Assembly (NCBI RefSeq): GCF_947241705.1
Contig: NC_079266.1
Span: 558,001-622,000 of the forward strand
DNA: 64,000 bases
Origin: Saccharomyces mikatae IFO 1815
Taxonomy: Eukaryota > Ascomycota > Saccharomycetes > Saccharomycetales > Saccharomycetaceae
Direction: 5' to 3'
Position 1 is the first letter of the stretch; each line of letters begins with the position of its first letter. The position numbers and the translations under genes are program-made. Below the pieces are notes generated by a model, which saw only the letters and a list, made by a program, of their open reading frames with translations, ran no database searches and had not been told where the DNA came from. Of this stretch, positions 39,747 to 51,363 are shown piece by piece.

Positions 39747-42700
39747 ATGAGTGAAAAAAGAGCGCACCTTCGGTTGCGGAAGGAACTTAGTGTGCCCATT
39801 GCGGTGGTTGAAAATGAATCCCTAGCGCAATTATCCTACGAGGAGGAAAGCCAGGCTTCTCTGATGGATATTTCTATGGAGCAACAACAGTTAAGGTTAC
39901 ATTCAAATTTCGATAATTCGAAGGTCTTTACAGAAAATAGCAGATACATAGTCAAAACCCTCCAGACAGACTACAATAATGGGTTTAGGAACGATGATGA
40001 ATTGAATGGATATATCGATATGCAAATTGGATATGGACTAGTCAATGATCACAAGAAAGTTTACATCTGGAATGTTCATTCCACTCAAAAGGATACTCCT
40101 TACATCACTGTACCATTTCGTTCTGGTGATGATGATGATGATGAAATAGCTATTGTGCCCAAGTGTATACTAACTTTCCCTGCTACAATGGACGAATCTC
40201 CATTAGCACTCAATCCCAATGATCAGGATGAAACTGGTGGGCTTATTATTATCAAAGGCAGCAAAGCGATATATTATGAGGACATCAATTCTATAAATAA
40301 TCTGAACTTTAAGTTATCTGAAAAATTCTCTCACGAATTGGAATTGCCTATTAACTCTTCAGACGGCGAAAAATGTGACCTCATCTCAAACTGCGAACCA
40401 GCTGGTATAGTTCTCACTACAAATTTTGGCAGGATTTTTTTTATAACGATTAGAAATTCCATGGGAAAACCCCAATTGAAATTAGGCAAGCAGTTAAATA
40501 AACCTTTCAAGTTAGGTATCTGGTCCAAAATCTTCAACACAAACAGTTTAGTTGTCTCCCTACGTAATGGACCGATTTTAGGTAAGGGAATGAGGTTGGT
40601 TTATATTACTACCAACAATGGAAACTTCCAAACATGGCAATTATCCGCCACCCATTCACACCCAACGAAATTGATTGATGTTAGTATTTTTGAAGCCATT
40701 TTGGAGTCTCTACAAGATTTATATCCGTTCGCCCATGGTACGTTAAAAATTTGGGACTCCCATCCATTACAGGATAAAAGTGCACATCTTTTCCTATCTT
40801 CTATTTACGATGGTTCCAGCAATGAAACGTATTATATCCTTTCTACGATAATATTTGATTCTTCTTCAAATAGTTTTACTATCTTTTCAACCTATAGACT
40901 GAACACGTTTATGGATTCGATAACTGACCCAGACTTCAAACCTAGAATATTCATACCTCAGATGGAGAATGCTAATGATGCTAATGAAGTTACCTCTATT
41001 TTGGTTATGTTCCCTAATGCTGTGGTAATTACTCAAGTTAACTCAAAACTAGATTCTACTTATTCATTGAGAAGAAAATGGGAAGATATTGTCAGTCTTA
41101 GAAGTGACATCAAGATTATTGGTTCCGGTTATGATTCAAATTCTTTATACGTTTTAACCAAACAAATAGGTATGCTACAGTTCTTTATGAAAGAAAATGA
41201 GGGCCAATATTCTAAATCAGAAGCTGGATTTGTCAAATCTCATGTTGACCAAGCCGTTTATTTTTCGAAAATAAACTCTAACCCAATAGATTTCAATTTA
41301 CCACCAGAAATTTCACTAGATCAAGAATGCATAGAGCATGATTTAAAGTTAACAAGCGAGGAGATTTTCCACTCTAATGGTAAATACATACCACCCATGT
41401 TAAATACTTTGGGACAACACCTCTCTGTTCGTAAAGAGTTTTTTCAAAATTTCTTGACTTTTGTTACTGAGAACTTTAACTATAAAATATCACCCGAACT
41501 GAAATTGAATTTGATTGAAAAATTTGAGATTTTGAATTGCTGTATCAAGTTTAATTGCATCACGAGACAATCTGATGTATTAAACGATATATGGGAAAAG
41601 ATTTTATCAAATTATAACTTAACTCATAATGAACACTTAACCACTGAAATAATTGTCATCAACCGTCCCGATATATTTCCTGTAATATTTAAACAATTTT
41701 TGAATCATGTTATATTTGTTCTGTTCCCATCACAAAATCAAAATTTTAAACTAAGTGTTACCAATTTAATCAACTCATGCTTTTATGATGGAATTTTAGA
41801 GGAAGGGGAAAAAGCTCTAAGATATGAACTTTTGGAGTTGGACCCAATGGAGGTTGATACATCCAAACTACCATGGTTCATAAATTTCGATTACTTAAAC
41901 TGTATCAACCAATGCTTCTTCGATTTTACGTTTGCATGTGAAGAAGAAAAGAACTTGGTTTCTTACAATGAAAGTTTGCTGAAAATTGCTAAAATCTTAT
42001 ATTATCAGTTCAACCAATTCAAAATATGGATTAGTACTCAACCCGATGGATCTATGAATGTAAACGAAAACTCTGTAAGTGTGAACAATCTCTACGAAGA
42101 CAACCATTTGGATTGGAACCACGTACTTTGTAAGGCAAATTTGAAGGAACAATCTATTCAAATAGCGGAGTTTTACAAAGATTTACCTGCGTTGGTGCAA
42201 ACATTACAAACTTTAGATCAAAATGCTCCAACAACCCTATCATTGTATGAGACATTTTTTAATGAGTTTCCTGAGGAGTTTAGTTTTACATTATTTGAAT
42301 ACTTGATCAAGTACAAGAAACTGAACGACCTTATGTTTAAATTCCCCCAGCAACACAACGTTTTAGTTAAGTTTTTCCAACAGTTGGCTCCAAAGTACGG
42401 TCATGTGGCGTGGATCCAACAAATTTTGGATGAATCTTATGCAGATGCCATGAATACTTTGAAAAACATTACCGTTGATGATTCGATGGAGGGAAAAAAC
42501 TTGAACGAATGTGAATTACACTTAAATGTTGCGAAATTAAGCTCGCTGCTAGTCGAGGAAAAAAAGTTAGACACTAATAATCTGAGAAAAATTCAGTATA
42601 ATTTAGATACGATCGACGCTGAAAAGCGTATTTCGAGCAAGCTGAGGAAAGGTGAAGTTCAGATATGTAAACGTTTCAAGAGCGGGCAAATCAATATGGT

Positions 42701-43226
42701 TTTCAATATATTAGAGGAAAAGCTTAAGTCAGCAAGTGTAATCGATCTAACGGATCTTATTGAATTCTATTCTATGCTAGATGATGAAGAGAGCTTATTC
42801 ATACCGTTGAGGCTGCTTTCGGTTGACGGAGACCTATTAAATTTTGAAATCAGAAAGTTTTTGAATGCCTTGATTTGGAGAAGAATAATTCTACTTGATA
42901 ATAGCAAAGAAGGAGATAAACTACTTCAGCATACAGTCACACGAATGTTTGATGAAGAACTATTCAAAGGCAATGACTTTCCCTTGCCCAATTTAAACCT
43001 TCTATGCGACAAAGCGTTAGTGACGCCAGAATATATCAATAAAACATATAGTAAATTTTCCGTTGACCTGAACACCATACGCGAGGAAATAGGTGAAGAG
43101 ATAGCTCAGTTGGAAAGGTTGAACTCAGATAACTCACTAGAGATAAAGTTGCACTCAACAATTGGTTCTGCGGCGAAAGAGAAAGACTACACCATCAATT
43201 ATGAAACCAACACTGTAGAATACTAA
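39747..43226 (+). CDS. NUP133: Nucleoporin Nup133
   Basis: Scaffold nucleoporin of the Y-shaped Nup84 complex that coats the nuclear pore membrane; it binds Nup84 at the stalk end. The 1159 residues compare with 1157. The N-terminal half (about 55-500) has the beta-propeller strand pattern, for example KKVYIWNVHSTQ, GGLIIIKGSKAIYYEDI and NSLYVLTKQIGMLQFF. The C-terminal half is an all-helical stack of Leu-rich helices such as EFSFTLFEYLIKYKKLNDLMFKFPQQHNVLVKFF. A short acidic patch (DDDDDEIAIV) lies near residue 130. Confidence 0.96.
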   Translation: MSEKRAHLRLRKELSVPIAVVENESLAQLSYEEESQASLMDISMEQQQLRLHSNFDNSKVFTENSRYIVKTLQTDYNNGFRNDDELNGYIDMQIGYGLVNDHKKVYIWNVHSTQKDTPYITVPFRSGDDDDDEIAIVPKCILTFPATMDESPLALNPNDQDETGGLIIIKGSKAIYYEDINSINNLNFKLSEKFSHELELPINSSDGEKCDLISNCEPAGIVLTTNFGRIFFITIRNSMGKPQLKLGKQLNKPFKLGIWSKIFNTNSLVVSLRNGPILGKGMRLVYITTNNGNFQTWQLSATHSHPTKLIDVSIFEAILESLQDLYPFAHGTLKIWDSHPLQDKSAHLFLSSIYDGSSNETYYILSTIIFDSSSNSFTIFSTYRLNTFMDSITDPDFKPRIFIPQMENANDANEVTSILVMFPNAVVITQVNSKLDSTYSLRRKWEDIVSLRSDIKIIGSGYDSNSLYVLTKQIGMLQFFMKENEGQYSKSEAGFVKSHVDQAVYFSKINSNPIDFNLPPEISLDQECIEHDLKLTSEEIFHSNGKYIPPMLNTLGQHLSVRKEFFQNFLTFVTENFNYKISPELKLNLIEKFEILNCCIKFNCITRQSDVLNDIWEKILSNYNLTHNEHLTTEIIVINRPDIFPVIFKQFLNHVIFVLFPSQNQNFKLSVTNLINSCFYDGILEEGEKALRYELLELDPMEVDTSKLPWFINFDYLNCINQCFFDFTFACEEEKNLVSYNESLLKIAKILYYQFNQFKIWISTQPDGSMNVNENSVSVNNLYEDNHLDWNHVLCKANLKEQSIQIAEFYKDLPALVQTLQTLDQNAPTTLSLYETFFNEFPEEFSFTLFEYLIKYKKLNDLMFKFPQQHNVLVKFFQQLAPKYGHVAWIQQILDESYADAMNTLKNITVDDSMEGKNLNECELHLNVAKLSSLLVEEKKLDTNNLRKIQYNLDTIDAEKRISSKLRKGEVQICKRFKSGQINMVFNILEEKLKSASVIDLTDLIEFYSMLDDEESLFIPLRLLSVDGDLLNFEIRKFLNALIWRRIILLDNSKEGDKLLQHTVTRMFDEELFKGNDFPLPNLNLLCDKALVTPEYINKTYSKFSVDLNTIREEIGEEIAQLERLNSDNSLEIKLHSTIGSAAKEKDYTINYETNTVEY

Positions 43227-43358
43227 TATTTATAACACAATTCTACATATATAATAAACCTTACTGAAGACTAATGTCTTTACATATATATATATCAATG
43301 AGTATTATTATCGCAATTACTTCCCATATATCATATAAGACGTTTTAAAAACCGCTTT

Positions 43359-43760
43359 TTATTCATTACCATCTACCCTAATTCTGACCATTGTCTCCGG
43401 CAAAGGAACCAGATCTTCATCATCACCATTACTTTCGCTATTCTTGTCAGTCCTTTGAGTACCAGGGTCTGTTTCGCCTGATGGTTCTGGTTCGCTTCTT
43501 TTAAAATCTTTCCATGGCCCTATCTCATAATCACCCTCTGCATATTGTAATAATCCCAAACTAGCTTGTGATATGTTGTTTATTATAGAATCCCAGTTAT
43601 TCATCAATTCCGCCACCGATTCTGCATTGGTCCCCATTTCTTTTACCCGTTTATTCAGCTCTGTTAGCTGAATTTTTAGACCATCGGTTAAACTGGTTAT
43701 CTTTTGTAACGAGTGAAGTTCTTTTTGCTTTGTAGCAATTTGCTCATCTATTGAATCCAT
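43359..43760 (-). CDS. DAD2: DASH/Dam1 complex subunit Dad2
   Basis: Subunit of the Dam1/DASH ring that couples kinetochores to spindle microtubules. The ATG at 43760 (MDSIDEQIATKQKELHSLQ) gives 133 residues, matching S. cerevisiae; two codons further upstream are open but start with GTG. The N-terminal 60 residues form a coiled coil with regular Leu/Ile heptads. A helix with NNWDSIINNISQASLGLLQYAEGDYE follows, the conserved Dad2 core. The tail is short, acidic and Ser-rich. It converges on NUP133 with 132 bp between them. Confidence 0.95.
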   Translation of the reverse strand: MDSIDEQIATKQKELHSLQKITSLTDGLKIQLTELNKRVKEMGTNAESVAELMNNWDSIINNISQASLGLLQYAEGDYEIGPWKDFKRSEPEPSGETDPGTQRTDKNSESNGDDEDLVPLPETMVRIRVDGNE

Positions 43761-43997
43761 GTTCACTGTTTAACTTTCAACTTCTTCTGACCTTTTTCTA
43801 ACAGTTTCCAAGAATCTATGAAGCAAATCATACTACTTTATTACAGCTCTTTCATCCACCCTCCTCTATGTATTGTCTTTTCTTTGTTTTCGCGTTGTAT
43901 CATATTCCAACATTAGAAAAGGTGTATTACAATATATCAAAACCAAGAAGATTACATACAGAAGCTTATAAACTTGTTTTTATGTATTTTCAGCATC

Positions 43998-45839
43998 TTA
44001 CTGTGATATTTCTGATATCTTACCAGCTGCAATGGTTCTACCGTCTTTCCTGAGAACTGCTCTACCTAAACGGTCATTTTCACTAGCAGTTAGTAAAGGA
44101 ATCCATCTCTTCACTTCAATTAGTTCTATTTCTACTAAAGCTCGTTGTTTAGAACCCAGGTGTCTAACCTTCTTTTTAATTGTGTTGTTATCCTTGTCTA
44201 TCAATGAAATCAATCTTTTAATCCTAGCAGGTTGCTCCTTAACACCAATGAAAAGGATAAACGGTGTTCCTGGTAGCAAAGGCCTATTCATTTCAAATGT
44301 GGTCAACTCCAGGACAAAACACTGTGCCGAATGAATGGATGGATAGTCGACTGATGCTGCCAAATCACCGTTCTGAATATCTTCGGGATAAGCCTTGCGC
44401 AATTTCAAGGTGACAAAATCACCTTTGATGGCAACATCAGTCTCTTCGTGGTTTGTTGATTGACCCTGTTGAGAACCCACTTGAATTTTGTCTACAATAC
44501 AACTTTGCTCAGATGGATATATTGTCAACGACTCACCGGGCTGAATGGAACCTGATTCCAATTTTCCGGATATCAACGCCAATTCGTTGCTGGTTTTCTT
44601 CAGTGGGATAATTTCCAACACAGAAAATAAAAATGCATCTTCTTTGCTAATTTCTTCACTCTCCTTAGAAATCTTCAAAGCAGTATTTTCCAAAGTAGAC
44701 ATTAAGTTAGGTCCACTGTACCATTTTTTGACTTCGTCTGTGTATCCTATTTTATAAACACCTTCTCCAGAAAAGCCACTGATAGGTACCCAACTAATAT
44801 TATCCTCACAAAATCCTATGTCAACCAAGTATGGCAATAGTTTCGATTTGATTTCTTCAAATCTTTGTTGAGACCAGTCCACGTTATCCATCTTGTTCAT
44901 AGCAATAATCAGATTGTGGATTCCAAAACTGGACGCTAGTAGCATATGCTCCTTTGTTTGCCCGTCCAGATCGAATCCCGATTCGAATGCATTTGCGCTA
45001 CAGTCAACACAAAGTATTGCCATATCTGCTTGCGATATCCCCATTATAGCGTTTGGTACAAAGTCCCTATGACCGGGAGCATCCACAATAGTAAAACTGG
45101 CCCTTTGGGTGGAAAAATGAGATGTGCAAATGGACACTGTTACACCACGTTCGCGCTCTTCGTGTGTTTGATCCATGATCCACGCGAATTTGAAGGACGA
45201 CTTACCCATAGTTTCACTCTCCTTTTGTAGTTTTCTAAGTTGGGATTGATTGACGATCTTCAGATCGTAAAGAAGCCTCCCCATTAGTGTTGACTTCCCA
45301 GCGTCGACATGACCAAGAACAACAAAACTTAAATGAGGTAACGAAGATTCAACAAATGCAGAAATATCTTGGGGCTTCTTGGGTTTGGTTGGCACTGTCG
45401 TCTTATAGTACCTCTGAACCGTCTTGTCGTCATCGTCGGCTCCATTATCATCGCCTCCCTCCTCACTCTCTTCTTCGTCAAGCCAATCTGCAAGCCCATT
45501 ATTTGGCCTTTGCTCTGAAATTGACATGTTTGCTAGTTTTTGAGCAACGTTTCCGGTCCCATTAGCAGCAGCAATTGACTTCTTCGGTGCCTTCTTCTTC
45601 TTCTTCAAAGTTTTCTTCAATTCCATTAACGTCGCTTCCAAATCGAAATTGTTATCGAATAACGCTAATTTCAATGAGAGATTATCCCAGCCTTGGTAAT
45701 CTTGTAATTGCGTCTTCAAAGCAGGGAACACCTCGTTCATGAGCTCGTATTCATCATCGTTCAAATAATCATCAAACTCACCTTCATCGTGAAAGTCCGG
45801 TATTTCATCTGCACCATCGCTGTAATCACTGTAAGCCAT
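43998..45839 (-). CDS. HBS1: Ribosome-rescue GTPase Hbs1
   Basis: eRF3/EF-Tu-like GTPase that brings Dom34 to stalled ribosomes for no-go and non-stop decay. The ATG at 45839 gives 613 residues (611 in S. cerevisiae). The N terminus contains an acidic stretch and a UBA-like HBS1_N domain (QLQDYQGWDNLSLKLALFDNNFDLEATLMELKK). A flexible linker leads to the GTPase: GHVDAGKST (about 176-184), the switch region with RERGVTVS, DAPGHRDF and NKMD. Two beta-barrel domains end the protein. The alternative Ski7-like fate (loss of GTPase residues) is excluded because the motifs are intact. Confidence 0.96.
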   Translation of the reverse strand: MAYSDYSDGADEIPDFHDEGEFDDYLNDDEYELMNEVFPALKTQLQDYQGWDNLSLKLALFDNNFDLEATLMELKKTLKKKKKAPKKSIAAANGTGNVAQKLANMSISEQRPNNGLADWLDEEESEEGGDDNGADDDDKTVQRYYKTTVPTKPKKPQDISAFVESSLPHLSFVVLGHVDAGKSTLMGRLLYDLKIVNQSQLRKLQKESETMGKSSFKFAWIMDQTHEERERGVTVSICTSHFSTQRASFTIVDAPGHRDFVPNAIMGISQADMAILCVDCSANAFESGFDLDGQTKEHMLLASSFGIHNLIIAMNKMDNVDWSQQRFEEIKSKLLPYLVDIGFCEDNISWVPISGFSGEGVYKIGYTDEVKKWYSGPNLMSTLENTALKISKESEEISKEDAFLFSVLEIIPLKKTSNELALISGKLESGSIQPGESLTIYPSEQSCIVDKIQVGSQQGQSTNHEETDVAIKGDFVTLKLRKAYPEDIQNGDLAASVDYPSIHSAQCFVLELTTFEMNRPLLPGTPFILFIGVKEQPARIKRLISLIDKDNNTIKKKVRHLGSKQRALVEIELIEVKRWIPLLTASENDRLGRAVLRKDGRTIAAGKISEISQ

Positions 45840-46049
45840 TTTGATTCTGTCTATAGCGTTCAAATCTGAAGCGTTTCACCCCGTCAAGGTTGCATATATG
45901 TCCTACTTAGGCAGTTTAATATTGTCTTTTATGTAATATGCTTAATTCGCAGTAACTGGGAGTGTTTCCGTGAATTGTGATCAATATACGAATACAAAAT
46001 GCCTTACAGAAGAGTATTTACATGATTGTTATTATATTTATATAGCATT

Positions 46050-46637
46050 TCACGCCTGATACCACAGCAGTTTTCTACGTTTACGGTCCTCTCTAGCCAC
46101 ACGCCTCTTTTCTTTCCAGCTCGATTGAATGTCTGTCAATCTACTTTCCATATTTTGCACTTGTTGGTCACTTGGCTTCGAAATTAATGATACAAATAAC
46201 GGCGAAATACCATACTTTGCAGCTAAAAATTTGCGTGTGTACTTTTGAGGATTTTCGTAACGTAATCTCTGGATCTCCTCAATTTCCTGTGGCCCAAGAT
46301 GGTACGTCTTGCCGTTCACTGTACTCTTACTGACGAGAACATTAGGGCAATGCTGCGGTTTAGCGCCCTGTACAGGTACGTCAAACCCTCGACGAGGATC
46401 ACTGGCTGCCATAAAGCTACGTGGAATAGTCTCACTGTTAATAGACCCTGTCCCGATGGATTCTGATGGTTGATAGTACATTCCTGGGGCATCTTTGTGT
46501 TTGAAGTACCCTTTGTAGTTAGATGCGCTCTTGGTTTTGTTGTAAACCGATGTCACTTGTGTTTGAGGAAACCCAAAATGTTTCCAGATGGATCCACTGG
46601 TATGGAAGGATCTGTACCAAACACTTCTGCCGATCAT
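46050..46637 (-). CDS. MRPL20: Mitochondrial large ribosomal subunit protein Mrpl20 (mL58)
   Basis: Protein of the mitochondrial 54S ribosomal subunit, now named mL58, specific to fungal mitoribosomes. The 195 residues equal S. cerevisiae. The N terminus [22 protein letters not shown] is basic and aromatic, like a cleavable matrix presequence. The C-terminal half contains [26 protein letters not shown] and a strongly basic helix ([24 protein letters not shown]) suited to rRNA binding. It is divergent from PRP16 with a gap of 179 bp. Confidence 0.95.
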   Translation of the reverse strand: MIGRSVWYRSFHTSGSIWKHFGFPQTQVTSVYNKTKSASNYKGYFKHKDAPGMYYQPSESIGTGSINSETIPRSFMAASDPRRGFDVPVQGAKPQHCPNVLVSKSTVNGKTYHLGPQEIEEIQRLRYENPQKYTRKFLAAKYGISPLFVSLISKPSDQQVQNMESRLTDIQSSWKEKRRVAREDRKRRKLLWYQA

Positions 46638-46816
46638 TCTTCGTGCTGTTTCTGCTTTGTCTCTGATGTTCCAGTTTTAACTGATTGTTGAAAGAGTATC
46701 TTTTCGCCCTCTCCTGTAGTTTCTTTCATAATAAAAGCGATGAAATGTGAAAAATTCATGGGATGACAGTCAATAATGAGATACAAAAATTCAAAGAAAA
46801 CTGAAATACCGCTGGT

Positions 46817-49800
46817 ATGGAGCATTTAGGATCCGAGCAGAGGATAAAAGAAATATTCAAGAAACATACTTCAAAAGAATTGACACCTGGGTTGCTATTA
46901 ACGCTGCAGAAGCTCGCGCAAAGGCCAAATGCTAGTTTAGAACAATTCATTGCCGGATGTAAAGCTTTAACGAAGTTCAACAGTAATAGTACAACAGTTT
47001 TTGATGAACTCCGAGAGTTACTGAAAGATAATTCCGAGAAGATCTTGGCAGATCAAATGAAGGCGGCTCCTTCCCTCAACAAGAGAAAGAAATTCAAAAT
47101 CCATTTAGACCTTGATGATTATGAAGATGAGATAGATTCCCCTGTTCTTAACAAACCCGCATCTTCTAGCACATTATTCAAAAGAATAGATAAAATGAAG
47201 GCCAAACAGCTGAAGCAATATCCTTCTACTTTCAAAGATTTCTCTTCAAACAATAAACTGCAGATAAAAAATGGTCAAACTGAAGCAGGGGAACACAAAC
47301 CGTCTCAAAATAAACTGGCAGAAGAGGACAGGGAATGGTACGACAATTATAACAATCACGGAAACTCGATGCCAGAATCCCTGCCACTATCATGTGAAGA
47401 TAAAAAAAAATCATACATAATCAAGAATAATGATAATGATGACGCTTTACGAAATAACATTCAATTATACCCGGTTCCATTGAAGCAAAGAATGGAGTGG
47501 ATCCCTCCTTTTTTATCAAAGTTTGCTCTTGAAAACAAAGTGCCTAGTTCCATCATTGTTGGGTCCATCTCTGACGTCTCCAACCAAGCAGCCTCTTTAG
47601 CCATGGTAAACCCATTCAGAAATCCTGATAGCGAATTTTCTGTGAATGCCAAACAGGGTAGTAAGTTGGTTGCTTTGAGAAGGATAAACATGGAGCACAT
47701 CCAACAATCTCGAGATAATACTAATGTGTCGAACACTGCAATGGGGGAAGTTCTAGGTTTAGAAAATAACCATAGCATCAAAGGTAAGAACCATCAAATA
47801 CTCAGCAATGATGCAGGAATGTACGCACCGTCAAAAGAGGAGATTAAATGTACTAAAGAGAGCCTCCCTGTGTTCCGCTGCAGATCTCAACTGCTATCAC
47901 TTATAAGAGAGAATCAAGTAGTGGTAATAATTGGTGAAACAGGCTCAGGTAAAACCACTCAACTTGCTCAATATTTATACGAAGAAGGATACACAAATAG
48001 CGAAGGGAAGTCCATTGTCGTCACGCAACCGAGAAGAGTGGCAGCCATGTCCGTTGCTAAAAGAGTTGCATTGGAGATGGATGTTAAACTGGGCAGAGAA
48101 GTAGGCTATTCTATTAGATTTGAGGATATGACAGATTCTGAATATACAAAACTTAAGTTTGTCACAGATGGTATTTTGCTCAGAGAAACTTTACTGGATG
48201 ATACCCTCGATAAATATAGTTGTGTTATTATTGATGAAGCTCATGAAAGATCATTAAATACAGACATCCTACTGGGCTTTTTCAAAATTCTACTGGCACG
48301 TAGGAGAGACTTAAAGCTCATAATCACTTCAGCAACAATGAACGCCAAAAAGTTCTCAGCTTTTTTTGGCAATGCTCCGCAGTTCACGATTCCTGGAAGG
48401 ACCTTTCCCGTACAAACTATTTATACTGCTAATCCTGTGCAAGACTACGTGGAAGCCGCAGTTTCCCAGGCTATCAAGATTCACTTGGCCAATGATTGTT
48501 CGAGTGGTGATATTCTTATCTTTATGACAGGTCAAGAAGATATCGAAACAACATCTGACATTTTGCAAGAAAAACTTCTGCAAGTGTATTCCAAGAAATT
48601 TGGTACAGAAAAATTTGAAGATATTAGTGATGTCGAGATTCTGCCAATTTACTCTGCATTACCTGCAGATTTGCAATTTAAAATCTTCCGGGACCTGTGT
48701 GGCACTAAAAGGAAAATAATCATTGCAACCAATATTGCTGAAACTTCGTTGACTATCAAAGGTATCAGGTATGTGATCGATTGCGGTTATTCTAAATTAA
48801 AAGTTTACAACCCAAAAATTGGTCTCGATAGTTTGACAATTACACCCATATCAAAAGCTAATGCTGATCAAAGATCCGGAAGAGCGGGTAGAACTGGACC
48901 AGGCACTGCATATAGGTTATACACGGAAGATACTTTTAAAGAGGATATGTATTTACAAACTATTCCTGAGATTCAAAGGACAAATTTGTCAAACACCCTC
49001 CTATTGTTGAAATCTCTGAATGTCACTGATGAATTGATTAAGTTTCCATTCATTGACAAACCACCCCTACAAACATTCCTATCTTCATTGTATGAGTTGT
49101 GGTTCATAGGGGCCCTAGACATAAAGGGACAGTTGACTCCTTTAGGATTACAGATGGCAAAATTTCCATTGCAACCTTCTCTTTCCAAAATCTTACTGAT
49201 TGCAGTGCAAAACGGTTGTAGCAGTGAAATGCTAACAATTGTATCCATGCTCTCGGTTCCACAAGTTTTTTATAGACCCAAGGAGAGACAAAAAGAGGCA
49301 GATATTGCTAGAAATAAATTCTTTATTGCCAAATCAGATCATTTAACGTTACTGAATGTTTTTGTACAATGGAGGGCAAATAAATTCAGTTCACAATGGT
49401 GTAACAAACATTTTGTTCAATACAAGTCACTTGTTAAGGCAAGAGATATTCGAGATCAGCTGTTAACAATCTTGAAATCTCAAGACATTCCCGTCACTTC
49501 TTCTGGTAAAGATTGGAATATCATTAAAAAATGTATTTGTTCAGGGTTCGCTCATCAGGCAGCTAAAATATCAGGGCTGCGAAATTATATTCACCTAAAA
49601 ACTGGTGTAAACGTTAAACTACATCCTACAAGTGCATTACATGGGCTGGGTGACTTACCACCCTATGTTATATATCATGAATTATTAATGACTAGCAATG
49701 AATATATTTGTTGCGTCACTTCCGTAGATCCATTTTGGTTGATGGAATATGGTGTACTTCTCTATGATATTAAACGTATAACACATGATCAAGAATCGGA

Positions 49801-50032
49801 TACTACGGGTCTCTTTGGTGAACGCCATGAGCATGTTATTGACGAAGTTGAAGATGAAATAGATATCAATATAAGAGTATGCAAAGATATGAGAAATGAC
49901 GTAGTACAGGAGCTTAAAATAGCAAACGAATCAAATAGCAGAGAGAATGAACAAAGGTTTCGGGAGCAAAATATCCAAGATAGCAGAGAAAACTCAATAA
50001 AACCTTCTAAAAGAAGGAAACCGTTTTTTTAG
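46817..50032 (+). CDS. PRP16: DEAH-box splicing helicase Prp16
   Basis: RNA-dependent ATPase that remodels the spliceosome after the first step of splicing and proofreads the branch site. The 1071 residues equal S. cerevisiae Prp16. A long charged N-terminal region is followed by the helicase core: [10 protein letters not shown] (about 373-382), [20 protein letters not shown] (about 472-475), SATMNA, and [12 protein letters not shown]. The winged-helix/ratchet region and the OB-fold domain ([37 protein letters not shown]) follow. The tail ends [10 protein letters not shown]. The motif set and length separate it from PRP2, PRP22 and PRP43. Confidence 0.97.
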   Translation: MEHLGSEQRIKEIFKKHTSKELTPGLLLTLQKLAQRPNASLEQFIAGCKALTKFNSNSTTVFDELRELLKDNSEKILADQMKAAPSLNKRKKFKIHLDLDDYEDEIDSPVLNKPASSSTLFKRIDKMKAKQLKQYPSTFKDFSSNNKLQIKNGQTEAGEHKPSQNKLAEEDREWYDNYNNHGNSMPESLPLSCEDKKKSYIIKNNDNDDALRNNIQLYPVPLKQRMEWIPPFLSKFALENKVPSSIIVGSISDVSNQAASLAMVNPFRNPDSEFSVNAKQGSKLVALRRINMEHIQQSRDNTNVSNTAMGEVLGLENNHSIKGKNHQILSNDAGMYAPSKEEIKCTKESLPVFRCRSQLLSLIRENQVVVIIGETGSGKTTQLAQYLYEEGYTNSEGKSIVVTQPRRVAAMSVAKRVALEMDVKLGREVGYSIRFEDMTDSEYTKLKFVTDGILLRETLLDDTLDKYSCVIIDEAHERSLNTDILLGFFKILLARRRDLKLIITSATMNAKKFSAFFGNAPQFTIPGRTFPVQTIYTANPVQDYVEAAVSQAIKIHLANDCSSGDILIFMTGQEDIETTSDILQEKLLQVYSKKFGTEKFEDISDVEILPIYSALPADLQFKIFRDLCGTKRKIIIATNIAETSLTIKGIRYVIDCGYSKLKVYNPKIGLDSLTITPISKANADQRSGRAGRTGPGTAYRLYTEDTFKEDMYLQTIPEIQRTNLSNTLLLLKSLNVTDELIKFPFIDKPPLQTFLSSLYELWFIGALDIKGQLTPLGLQMAKFPLQPSLSKILLIAVQNGCSSEMLTIVSMLSVPQVFYRPKERQKEADIARNKFFIAKSDHLTLLNVFVQWRANKFSSQWCNKHFVQYKSLVKARDIRDQLLTILKSQDIPVTSSGKDWNIIKKCICSGFAHQAAKISGLRNYIHLKTGVNVKLHPTSALHGLGDLPPYVIYHELLMTSNEYICCVTSVDPFWLMEYGVLLYDIKRITHDQESDTTGLFGERHEHVIDEVEDEIDINIRVCKDMRNDVVQELKIANESNSRENEQRFREQNIQDSRENSIKPSKRRKPFF

Positions 50033-50154
50033 CCTAAAGGAAATAACTGCATCAATAAGTAAAAGATTCATACATACTTTATAGTTATATACACGCATAG
50101 ATTGAAAAAGGAATCATTTTGACACAAAAGAAAAAAACATAATGCGAAGAGTGC

Positions 50155-51192
50155 CTATATGGAAAAGAAACTTTTATAATAGTTCCCCATACTGCCACAG
50201 TCGGACTGTTCATATATTTCACTAGCTTGTGGCAACCATTTCGCCATATTTTCTATTCTACGAGTGCTTGCTGGATGTGTACTTAAGAACTCCATATTTA
50301 CAACTTCGCCCCCGTTCAGTTGCTTCTCAAAGTTTGCCATTCTTTCCCACACTTTTATAGATTCTCGTGGTTGAAAACATGCCCTTGACATTATCATTAA
50401 ACCGATGTAGTCAGCTTCGGTCTCCATCTGTCTTGATGCTGGCATTCGCAAAAATCCATCCAATAGCAGATTATTGATGACATTAGCTCCGGTAACAGTA
50501 TATAATACCAAGCCTAATAGAGAATATATCGGAGCTTTCGATAAGTTTTCAGCAGTGTGTCTTGCCAGTTGGTGAGCAAATTCGTGAGCTAAGACAGTGG
50601 CAATCCCATCGTCATTAGCACAAATGGGTAAAATAGAACTGAATACGAACACCTTCCCCCCTGGTAAAACAAATGCATTTGGTGAGGCAGTTGGATCATT
50701 GACCACATGTATTTCCCACTTGATTCCATCCAGCAATGAGTTGTCTACGCTAGGGTCCTTGTAAGCAGCTTCGACGATCTTCATAAAAATGTTCTCAATT
50801 TTAATGGACAACGGATGATGTGAAGGTAAGATTGCCTGCTGAGTTTGTCTCCAAGTTGCCTTATATGTGTAATTTCCGATAGTCAACTCTAATGGACGCG
50901 ATACCCAGATGAATCTGGACCTGTCGCTTACTGGTGCTCTATCCAAATGCGTGAAATAAAACAAGGAACAACCACCGAATAATATGGCCAAGTATTTTCT
51001 TGATGACTTGTCGAGAAGAAAATTCTTGAATGATGATTTTTGGGAATAGTCCCCGTTGTCAAATCGACGATATGAAGGACCGTTGTTGTAGTTGTAACGC
51101 CGCGTTAACTTGACACTAGATAACGAAGGCTTTGAGAATCCTCCATTGATCACTTTTCTGAATCCCTTAAACCTAATGATATTACGCAACAT
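50155..51192 (-). CDS. OMA1: Mitochondrial metalloprotease Oma1
   Basis: Inner-membrane M48-family zinc protease with activity overlapping the m-AAA protease; it takes part in stress-induced turnover of membrane proteins. The 345 residues equal S. cerevisiae. The N terminus (MLRNIIRFKGFRKVINGG) is a basic presequence. A membrane segment lies near residue 70 (YLAILFGGCSLFYFTHL). The catalytic HEXXH motif is HEFAH (about 203-207) in VLAHEFAHQLARHTAE, and the third zinc ligand region is METEADYIGLMIMSRA. STHPASTRRIENM is the conserved M48 C-terminal block. Confidence 0.97.
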   Translation of the reverse strand: MLRNIIRFKGFRKVINGGFSKPSLSSVKLTRRYNYNNGPSYRRFDNGDYSQKSSFKNFLLDKSSRKYLAILFGGCSLFYFTHLDRAPVSDRSRFIWVSRPLELTIGNYTYKATWRQTQQAILPSHHPLSIKIENIFMKIVEAAYKDPSVDNSLLDGIKWEIHVVNDPTASPNAFVLPGGKVFVFSSILPICANDDGIATVLAHEFAHQLARHTAENLSKAPIYSLLGLVLYTVTGANVINNLLLDGFLRMPASRQMETEADYIGLMIMSRACFQPRESIKVWERMANFEKQLNGGEVVNMEFLSTHPASTRRIENMAKWLPQASEIYEQSDCGSMGNYYKSFFSI

Positions 51193-51363
51193 TTCTTATC
51201 TTTCAAGGTTCTTCAACTAAACTTCGAATGAGTTATGCCCTTTGAAAAACTACTTTTTGTCTTTTTAGTTCTTTATATCGGGTGTATAAATTAGTAAAAA
51301 TGGTGTTTTGAATTGTCTATTTAAAATCCATTTACCTAAGCATATATGAGTGTATACAGAGGA